A stretch of 20,635 nt of DNA, taken from NCBI GenBank assembly GCA_016287975.1, contig JAEEXV010000279.1:1-20635 (forward strand), read 5' to 3'. A program made the translations under genes and the position numbers. The notes under the pieces are model-generated. The model saw only the letters and a list, made by a program, of their open reading frames with translations. It was not told the origin of the DNA and made no database searches. Shown here piece after piece: positions 15,503-20,635 of this stretch. Numbering within the stretch: position 1 is the first letter of the stretch; every line of letters starts with the position of its first letter. The stretch comes from Lentisphaeria bacterium (lineage in GTDB: Bacteria > Verrucomicrobiota > Lentisphaeria > Oligosphaerales > Oligosphaeraceae).

Positions 15503-16632
15503 CCGTTTCCTCCCTGCCCCACAGCCATCGACTTCTCCCACTCGCGGATCTTCTCCATCGTCTCGTGGTTGCGGGAGGGCTTCGCCTCCCCCGCACACTC
15601 CTCGAACAACGCGCGCGTATAGCGCTCCAGTTTGGCGTCAAACGCCTTCTGCTTGATCCGCTGCGCAATCCCCTTCAAATCCGCGCCGCTGAAGCCCTCC
15701 GTGCGCCGCGCCAGCACCTGGATTGCGTCGGCGTCCACGGGATACGCGACATCCTTGAAGCAGTTCTCGAGAATCTTGATGCGCGCCTCCAGATCGGGAA
15801 GCCCGACGTAGGCCAGCACATCGAATCGGCCTGTGCGCAGGAACGCCTCGTCGATCATCCACGGCGTATTGGTCGCCCCCAGCAGCAGAATCGGGTTCTG
15901 CCCTTCCTTGACGCCGTCGAGTTCCTGCAGAATCACCGTGATCACCTTCTGCGTCGTCTCGTGAATCGACTCCGTCCGCTTCCGGAAAATCGTCTCCAGC
16001 TCGTCGATGAAGACCACCGAGAGCGGATTCTTCCGCACATCCTCGAAGATCGCCCGGATGTTGTTCTCGGATTCGCCGACATACTTGCCGAAGACATCCG
16101 CCGACGTGATCGAATAGAACGGCAGGTCCAATTCGCCCGCCACCGCCTTCGCGAGGAAGGTCTTGCCCGTCCCAGGAGGCCCGTAGAGCAGAATCCCGCC
16201 CCCCACCGCCAGGCCATGCTTCTTCGCCTCCTCCGAACGCTTCAGCGGCTCGATCATCCGCAACCGCAACTGCTCCTTCACATCCTGCATCCCCGCCACG
16301 TCATCCAGGCGCACCTTGGGACGCTCCGCCACCCGGCATTTCCCCGGCGCCACCGTCGCCGTCTCGTCCGAACCGCGCGCGGAGGCGTCCGCGCCCACGG
16401 CCTGCCGAGGGGCCTTCGCCTTCTGCTTCAGTTGCCCGACGATCTCCACCAGGTCGTTTGCATTGCGCAGATAGGCGTCCCGCAACTTCCCGTCGCACTG
16501 CTCCGCCAGCGCGAAAGTGAACTCCGCCGCCTGCGCCGTGTGGTACATCGCCGTGGCGTAGTCCCTCTCCCTCAGCGCCTTCTCCGCCAGAGCCTCGTGT
16601 TCCTTCTTCTTGTTGTAGCTGAAATCGCCCAT
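15499..16632 (-). CDS. MIT-domain AAA+ ATPase, Vps4/katanin-like
   Basis: The 377-residue product starts with a three-helix segment (about 8-72; AEKALRERDYATAMYHTAQA and RNANDLVEIVGQLKQ) that has the A-x3-D-Y-x2-A-x2-Y-x2-A spacing of MIT domains, which in Vps4 bind ESCRT-III tails. After a linker (78-106) comes one AAA+ module of the meiotic clade: VRLDDVAGMQDVKEQL, Walker A GPPGTGKT (151-158), pore loop GKYVGESE (182-189), Walker B VVFIDE (206-211), sensor 1 GATN (252-255), arginine fingers in LRTGRFD (265-271) and sensor 2 GFSGADL (313-319). A C-terminal helix (about 357-370) resembles the closing helix of Vps4. It probably assembles as a hexamer that unfolds or remodels the filament protein encoded 80 nt upstream. 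A GTG three codons earlier is possible; the ATG has AAGGGG 8 nt upstream. Confidence 0.9.
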   Translation of the reverse strand: MGDFSYNKKKEHEALAEKALRERDYATAMYHTAQAAEFTFALAEQCDGKLRDAYLRNANDLVEIVGQLKQKAKAPRQAVGADASARGSDETATVAPGKCRVAERPKVRLDDVAGMQDVKEQLRLRMIEPLKRSEEAKKHGLAVGGGILLYGPPGTGKTFLAKAVAGELDLPFYSITSADVFGKYVGESENNIRAIFEDVRKNPLSVVFIDELETIFRKRTESIHETTQKVITVILQELDGVKEGQNPILLLGATNTPWMIDEAFLRTGRFDVLAYVGLPDLEARIKILENCFKDVAYPVDADAIQVLARRTEGFSGADLKGIAQRIKQKAFDAKLERYTRALFEECAGEAKPSRNHETMEKIREWEKSMAVGQGGNG

Positions 16633-16712
16633 CGCCGACACCCCTTTTCACAATCATGGCGTGATTCAAGGGGCGGCGGCGCGGCCCGCCGCCCCCGATC
16701 CAGCCCAGGACG

Positions 16713-17369
16713 CTATTTCTGCTCCTCCAGGAGTTTCTTCAGCCGATCGCGGCCCGCATTGATGTCCTCCGGAGCCGCCCGGTTGGCCGGTGCCTCGACC
16801 GCCATCTTGCCCTCCCCGACGACCCCCGCCGCGGCCTCCTGCTCCAAAGTCGCCATCAACTGGTCGTCCACCAGGCTGCCAGCCTCGGTCTCGGCGTCCC
16901 GCATCGTCTGCGCCTGGTCCTTTTCGTAGGCCTTGTTCATCGCCTTGTTCATGTCCTTGATGTCGTCCGTGACCTCGTCCACCGCGGCGACGCTCTCCTC
17001 GAACTCCTCGGGGGAGAGGTTCATGATATTCACCAGCCCCTCCAGCGCCTTGCCGACCGTCTGCAGATCCGCCGCGCCCTGGATCTTGTAGAGCTGGTTC
17101 TTCGCGTAGGCGTTCTGCTTTTCGAAGCGGCTGATGTCCACCCCCTGCGCCTTCCACTGCATCACCAGTTTTTCGGCGCCGGCGCGGTTCCCCTTCTGCA
17201 ACTGCAGCCTGGCTTCCTCCCAGGTCTTCAGACGCTCCTTCTCCAGATCCTTGATGCGGTCCGCATTGCGGTCAATCACCCGCTCGACCTCGCGCTCCTT
17301 CGCACGCTGCTCGCGCTTGCGCTCCCGCTCCAGTTCCTTCGTCGACTTGAACAAATCCAGCAAACCCAT
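16713..17369 (-). CDS. ESCRT-III (Snf7/CHMP)-like protein
   Basis: The 218-residue product is almost wholly helical and has the size and charge layout of ESCRT-III subunits: a short hydrophobic MGLLDLF start, a strongly basic first helix (about 8-55), a hairpin turn at QKGNRAGAEKLV (58-69), a second long helix (about 62-115; RFEKQNAYAKNQLYKIQ at 81-97), then a helix with an acidic run (DEVTDDIKDMNKAMNKAYEKD, about 131-151). A variable acidic tail follows. The last residues, RDRLKKLLEEQK (207-218), resemble a MIM1 motif (human CHMP2A has ERLKNLR). By eye it parallels CHMP2A in KxGxxxxA, in LxKIQ versus LKIQTL, and in DxxxxxMNxAM versus the DAIDDAM region. AGGAGG lies 8 nt before the ATG. The downstream gene encodes an MIT-AAA ATPase, the expected partner. 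PspA/Vipp1 is the alternative relative; the C-terminal motif favours the Snf7/CHMP side. Confidence 0.75.
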   Translation of the reverse strand: MGLLDLFKSTKELERERKREQRAKEREVERVIDRNADRIKDLEKERLKTWEEARLQLQKGNRAGAEKLVMQWKAQGVDISRFEKQNAYAKNQLYKIQGAADLQTVGKALEGLVNIMNLSPEEFEESVAAVDEVTDDIKDMNKAMNKAYEKDQAQTMRDAETEAGSLVDDQLMATLEQEAAAGVVGEGKMAVEAPANRAAPEDINAGRDRLKKLLEEQK

Positions 17370-17424
17370 ATTCCATTCCTCCTTGATTCCAAAGCACGTC
17401 AATCGAAAACAAAAACAACCGGGC

Positions 17425-18033
17425 TCACGCCTCCGCCTTTGGCTTCTCCGCCTCGGGCGCCTTGCCATCCGGATACAGGCTGTCCAGCATCTTCTGCTGC
17501 TCCGCATCCAGCGTCGCCTGCGGCGCCGCCTCGACCGACGACGCCGTCTGCGGCGCAGCGGGTTCCGCCTCCAGGGAAACCCTCCCCAACTTGCCCATCG
17601 CGCGCGCCGCCTCCGCCTCCCGCGCCTTCAACTCGATCTTCTCATCGGTGATCTCCTCGATCTCCTGGACATCCGCGGGATTCTGGAGATTGTGGAGCAG
17701 CACCTCCTGGTTGTGGAGCAGCAACTTCTCGCGCTCCAGCGTCTGGAACAACTGAGTCCGTTTCTCGCGGGCATTCTGCAAATCGTTCAATTTCAACTTC
17801 AATTTGCTGAAATAGATCTCCTTGCTGTTGCCCGTCGCCGCCTGGCACTGCTCATTCAGCTTCCGCGTCTCCGCCTCCAGCGCCAGCATCCGCTCCAGAA
17901 ACAAATCGACCTCGTCATTGAGCCGACGGATGTTCGACGCGCGCAGCTCGATCGCATCCTGCTGTTTCCGCTCCTCGGACTTCTTCAGATGTAGCCAAAT
18001 CGCGATTTTCGACAAAATGTCATTGATGGCCAT
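17425..18033 (-). CDS. Coiled-coil protein with N-terminal amphipathic helix, possible second ESCRT-III/PspA-like subunit
   Basis: The 202-residue product begins with INDILSKIAIWLHLKKS, which plots as an amphipathic helix of the type that inserts into membranes (as in PspA/Vipp1 and Snf7). Residues about 20-66 form a long coiled coil, a break follows at ATGNSKE (66-72), and a second long helix runs about 72-117 (LKLNDLQNAREKRTQLFQTL). A short helix (about 120-148, EIEEITDEKIELKAREAEAA) and a disordered Ala/Pro/Glu tail end it. This hairpin layout fits an ESCRT-III/PspA-superfamily subunit, but no diagnostic motif confirms it, and any coiled-coil scaffold is possible. GAGGAGG sits 4 nt upstream of the ATG. 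It lies 55 nt upstream of the ESCRT-III-like gene in the same transcription unit. Confidence 0.75.
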   Translation of the reverse strand: MAINDILSKIAIWLHLKKSEERKQQDAIELRASNIRRLNDEVDLFLERMLALEAETRKLNEQCQAATGNSKEIYFSKLKLKLNDLQNAREKRTQLFQTLEREKLLLHNQEVLLHNLQNPADVQEIEEITDEKIELKAREAEAARAMGKLGRVSLEAEPAAPQTASSVEAAPQATLDAEQQKMLDSLYPDGKAPEAEKPKAEA

Positions 18034-18084
18034 ACTGCCTCCTCACATGAATGCTTTTTTGTCACCATTCCGAATCATCACGCC

Positions 18085-19113
18085 TCACGTCCGCATGAAT
18101 CTGCGCAGCACCTGGGACACGCAGAACGGGCACAGCAGCGCCACGACGACCGCCGTCAGACCGCCCGGGCGGCCCAGGCGCATGCACAGCGCGCCGACAA
18201 TCAACACCAGCAGCATCGAGCCGGCCTTCGCGTACATGCCAAACAACAAGGCATCCCGCGCCTGCAGCAGCCAGCGCCGCCACACCCCGCCAGGCGTCTT
18301 GAGCAACTCACCGTTCACCAGGCGGAACGCATGGGACTTCACCATCTGCCCCATCTCCCACTCGACCAGCGCCAGCGGCAGCCCGAGGTTTTCCGCCAGC
18401 CGCGACGCCGAGGCCAGGCAATCCAGCCCCTGAAGCCGCCGGCTTTCGTCCGCCAGCAGCCGCTGGCGTTCCAGCGTCCCCAACGGCGACAGATGGGCGA
18501 GGAATCCATGCCACACCACATCCGAGGGGATCTCCGGCCACGCCAGGCGCCAGTGGTCGCCGTCCGCGGGCCTGCACGCCAGCAGACGCAGACCGTTCCC
18601 CGTCATCATCGGCGTCGCATCCGGCGCAAATTCGCCATCCGTCCCCACCAGCAGAATCGACGCGCAGGACGGCCGAAAACGCGCGGAGCCCTCCTCGTAC
18701 TCCCGAAGCACCTGCGCGGCACACGCCAGGTGGCCGCCGCCGACCATCCCGCCCGCCTCCTTCGCCGCCACGAAGACCGCCGCGACGCGAAACCGAATTC
18801 CCCCACGCTTCAATTCATAGGTGCGGAAGCCATTGCGGCGGCATGCATCCCCCTCATCCGCCACCAGCCTCCGCCGACGCAGCGCACGCGCCCATTCACG
18901 GGTCAAATCCTCCTCCCTCTCGGCCGTCCGAACCTGCAACTGCCACGGGACCATCCGCGCCAGCCACGGCAGCCGAAACGAGGGGAAGCAGTAGTCCCGG
19001 CGCAAATCCTTCAGATTCGCCTCCAGCGCGCCAAAGAACGCCTCCCGACGGCCAACGGCACAATCCGACCGCCCACCGTCTTCTCCTGAACAAACTGCCG
19101 CATCTGCAGTCAT
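18085..19113 (-). CDS. Membrane-anchored protein with winged-helix-like segment, first gene of the ESCRT-like run
   Basis: The 342-residue product is not one I can name. The N-terminal part (about 20-190) is a mixed alpha/beta domain with IRFRVAAVFVAAKEAGG and a later strand SILLVGTDG. Residues about 228-275 have the look of a winged helix: SRLAENLGLPLALVEWEMGQ, then MVKSHAFRLVNGELLKT. Two membrane helices close it (about 298-312 and 318-334), leaving a short basic tail (RRFMRT). There is no signal peptide, so the large part should face the cytosol, tail-anchored. GAGGAG lies 7 nt before the chosen ATG, and a TATAGT box about 40 nt upstream marks the likely operon promoter. In the frame it could extend upstream, but that would only read the 147-bp repeats. 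Its place in front of the ESCRT-III-like genes suggests a membrane recruiter; this is inference. Confidence 0.78.
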   Translation of the reverse strand: MTADAAVCSGEDGGRSDCAVGRREAFFGALEANLKDLRRDYCFPSFRLPWLARMVPWQLQVRTAEREEDLTREWARALRRRRLVADEGDACRRNGFRTYELKRGGIRFRVAAVFVAAKEAGGMVGGGHLACAAQVLREYEEGSARFRPSCASILLVGTDGEFAPDATPMMTGNGLRLLACRPADGDHWRLAWPEIPSDVVWHGFLAHLSPLGTLERQRLLADESRRLQGLDCLASASRLAENLGLPLALVEWEMGQMVKSHAFRLVNGELLKTPGGVWRRWLLQARDALLFGMYAKAGSMLLVLIVGALCMRLGRPGGLTAVVVALLCPFCVSQVLRRFMRT

Positions 19114-19153
19114 GCGTTTCTCCTCAATCTCGTTTCTTTGCAGACAAGTCAAT

Positions 19154-19159
19154 ACTATA
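19154..19159 (-). promoter_or_regulatory. Candidate -10 box for the ESCRT-like operon
   Basis: On the - strand TATAGTATT lies 41-46 nt upstream of the first ATG of the six-gene run. It is the only AT-rich box in this stretch and matches the boxes before the gcvH-like gene and mrp. No good -35 hexamer is visible 16-18 nt further upstream. Confidence 0.4.
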
Positions 19160-19176
19160 GTCCCCTTTCCGTTTTT

Positions 19177-19567
19177 CGCGTTCCGTGCCGGGCCAATTGG
19201 CCCGCAAGCCCTCCCGTTGCCGAGCGTTCCGTGCCGGGCCATTTGGCCCGGAAGTCGTCTGTTCTGCGCCAGCGGCACAAGCCGCCGAATGGGAGATACA
19301 CCACATCGCCGATCCTGGCGCAGGGCGGGGATTGGCCGGCCGTGCAGGAGCGCGGCCCTCCCGTTGCCGCGCGTTCCGTGCCGGGCCATTTTTGGCCCGG
19401 AAGCCGTCTGTTCTGCGCCGGCGGCACAAGCCGCCGAATGGGAGATACACCACATCGCCGATCCTGGCGCAGGGCGAGGATTGGCCGGCCGCGCAGGAGC
19501 GCGGCCCTCCCGTTGCCGCGCGTTCCGTGCCAGGCCATTTTTGGCCTGGAAGCCGTGCAGGCGCGCG
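19177..19567. repeat. Tandem 147-149-bp repeat with GGCC hairpins
   Basis: Two nearly identical full units start at CCCTCCCGTTGCC at 19209 (147 bp) and 19356 (149 bp). A partial unit lies upstream (about 19177-19208) and another downstream (19505-about 19567). Each carries GCGTTCCGTGCCGGGCC, a short T-rich loop and GGCCCGG, a hairpin whose loop differs between copies (ATT or ATTTTT), then GCCGAATGGGAGATACACC and GGATTGGCCGGCC. The downstream copy has the compensating change CCAGGCC/GGCCTGG, as does the distant copy at 14238-14270. The 461-nt gap between mreC and the ESCRT-like operon is almost filled by this array, and I see no real gene in it. Confidence 0.93.
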
Positions 19568-19574
19568 GCCGTGC

Positions 19575-20381
19575 CTACCGCAAAGAATCCGGCACGAGCA
19601 CCGTCACGAAGCGGCTGTGGGCAAATGGGACATACGGCACGCCGCGCACCATGCACCGCGACGAGGCGATCGTATGGAACAGCCTTCCGTCGTTCGGATC
19701 GGGGACGATGCGCCCGACTGGCAGTCCCGCCGGCATCCCCCCGCCCTTGTCAGAGGTGAGGATTGTCTGCCCCTCCTTCACTGCCAGATCGCGCGGCAGA
19801 TAATCCACCTTGAAGCCGCCGTCGCCGCCCGTCAGCACCCCGACCGCGTCGCTCCCTTCCAGTTTCGCGCCGAAACGGCACTCCGGGGCAACGACGGTAA
19901 CCACCTCCGCAGAGTGCCGTTCGCAGCGGAAGACCCGCCCCAGCACCTCGCCGCCCACCAGCACGACCGCACCTTCCTTCACGCCGTCGGCACTGCCCCG
20001 ATTGATGCGCAACTTCTCCTCCCAGCGCTCGGGATCCCGCGCCACGATCTCCGCGACGATGCCACGCCAGCCGCTGTGAGGCTCAAGAGCGGCCTCCCGC
20101 CGCAGCCGCGCATTCTCCTCGCGCAGTTCCGCGACCTCCGCCAACTGCGCCTGAAGCGCCACCACCTCGCCCTTCAGTTTCCCGAGTTCATCCTCCTCCG
20201 ACGGCGCGCCCGGCATCAGCCATCTCACCAATCCCCCCACGCGATGCCCCAATGCCGCAAAGGGAGCCGCTATCGTCCCGCCCAGGCGCCGTCCAAAGGG
20301 CGTCAGCGCCAGCAGCACCGCCACGAGCGCCACCAGCGCGACCACCCCCCGTCGGACTTTGATGAACCGCGACTCAACCAT
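19575..20381 (-). CDS. mreC: Rod shape-determining protein MreC
   Basis: The 268-residue product has the MreC layout: a short basic N-terminus, one membrane helix (about 11-27, GVVALVALVAVLLALTP), a periplasmic coiled coil (about 55-90, LGKLKGEVVALQAQLAEVAE then LREENARLRREAAL), and the two-lobe beta domain with AEIVARDPERWEEKLRINRG, GAVVLVGGEVLGRV and QTILTSDKGGGMPAGLPVG. MreC scaffolds the cell-wall elongation complex with MreB, MreD, RodA and PBP2. The length and motifs are normal. mreB and mreD are not in the window. The ATG lies inside the 3' end of tadA (8-nt overlap), which suggests co-transcription. The ribosome-binding site is weak (GGGGATGG). Confidence 0.93.
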   Translation of the reverse strand: MVESRFIKVRRGVVALVALVAVLLALTPFGRRLGGTIAAPFAALGHRVGGLVRWLMPGAPSEEDELGKLKGEVVALQAQLAEVAELREENARLRREAALEPHSGWRGIVAEIVARDPERWEEKLRINRGSADGVKEGAVVLVGGEVLGRVFRCERHSAEVVTVVAPECRFGAKLEGSDAVGVLTGGDGGFKVDYLPRDLAVKEGQTILTSDKGGGMPAGLPVGRIVPDPNDGRLFHTIASSRCMVRGVPYVPFAHSRFVTVLVPDSLR

Positions 20382-20635
20382 GGTCGTCCGCCATCCCCGC
20401 GCCCTCCTGGCGCCGCCGTCGGAAGAAATCCTGCAAAAGCCGACGGCACTCCTCCTCCAGAATTCCCCCCCGCACCGCAGGACGATGCAGCATCCCCGCA
20501 AATCCCGTAATATCCATCGCGCCGCCCGCGCCGCCCGCCCGGGCGTCAGGCACCCCGAAGACCACCGCGCCAAGCCGCGCGTTCACCGCCGCACCCGCGC
20601 ACATCGCGCACGGCTCCTTGGTGACATACAGCGTG
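20374..20635 (-). CDS. tadA: tRNA-specific adenosine deaminase, 3' part only
   Basis: The last 86 residues are visible; the 5' part lies beyond the window. The segment TLYVTKEPCAMCAGAAVNAR contains the zinc-binding PCxxC of the deaminase family, and ARLGAVVFGVPD and ITGFAGMLHRP follow as in TadA. TadA converts A34 to inosine in tRNA-Arg(ACG). The HAE motif would be upstream, out of view. The C-terminal helix EEECRRLLQDFFRRRRQE is typical. The stop codon overlaps the start of mreC. A related guanine or cytosine deaminase is less likely because of the EPCAMCAGA context. Confidence 0.88.
   Translation of the reverse strand, partial: TLYVTKEPCAMCAGAAVNARLGAVVFGVPDARAGGAGGAMDITGFAGMLHRPAVRGGILEEECRRLLQDFFRRRRQEGAGMADDHG

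Noticed and set aside
19177..19567. CRISPR array or insertion sequence
   Set aside because: Units are long, nearly identical throughout, without unique spacers, and no transposase gene or terminal inverted repeats are seen.
19112..19803. Open frames on both strands across the 147-bp repeats, and N-terminal extensions of the 342-residue protein
   Set aside because: The frames only translate the duplicated repeat. The ATG at 19113 with GAGGAG marks the real start.

Overview
The window is GC-rich and C-rich on the + strand. It looks like a chromosome fragment from a PVC-superphylum bacterium, most likely Lentisphaerota or Kiritimatiellota. The reasons are the pairing of an ECF-type sigma factor with a membrane Ser/Thr kinase carrying a formylglycine-generating-enzyme-like (SUMF1) domain, the very large secreted glycoside-hydrolase-like proteins beside a ThuA-domain protein, and the many intergenic hairpin repeats. 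This is inference from gene content; no rRNA or tRNA is visible.

Left part (1-9457, + strand): the 3' end of one large secreted hydrolase-like gene, a complete 1143-residue paralogue, a ThuA-domain protein, and an ECF sigma factor followed after 21 nt by a 1065-residue receptor-like kinase. The two hydrolase paralogues are each followed by the same kind of element: a short purine-rich arm, a small stem-loop, and a long complementary array of 9-bp units that runs up to, or almost up to, the next start codon. All + strand genes lack a Shine-Dalgarno sequence. The two hydrolase genes are nearly devoid of the tetranucleotide CCGG.

Middle part (9483-13580, - strand): a lipoprotein of unknown function; an apparent operon of a GcvH-like protein that has lost its lipoyl-lysine, a seven-helix membrane protein and pyrF (the last two overlap by 4 nt); and an Mrp/ApbC-type Fe-S carrier ATPase. 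A 0.7-kb gene-free stretch of tandem hairpin repeats follows.

Right part (14287-19113, - strand): a six-gene run that I consider the main discovery. In transcription order it encodes a 342-residue protein with a winged-helix-like segment and two C-terminal membrane helices; a 202-residue coiled-coil protein with an N-terminal amphipathic helix; a 218-residue protein with the size, charge layout and helix pattern of an ESCRT-III (Snf7/CHMP) subunit, including a C-terminal RLxxL motif like a MIM1; a 377-residue AAA+ ATPase with an N-terminal MIT-like domain and a Vps4/katanin-type AAA core; a 294-residue membrane protein with a CsgG/FlgO-like domain; and a DUF1294 membrane protein. This looks like a bacterial ESCRT-III/Vps4-type membrane-remodelling system: filament subunit, MIT-ATPase that recognises its tail, and membrane-anchored partners in one operon.

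The far right holds 0.46 kb of 147-149-bp tandem repeats, then mreC and the 3' part of tadA on the - strand. Family assignments rest on motifs read by eye; no database search was run.
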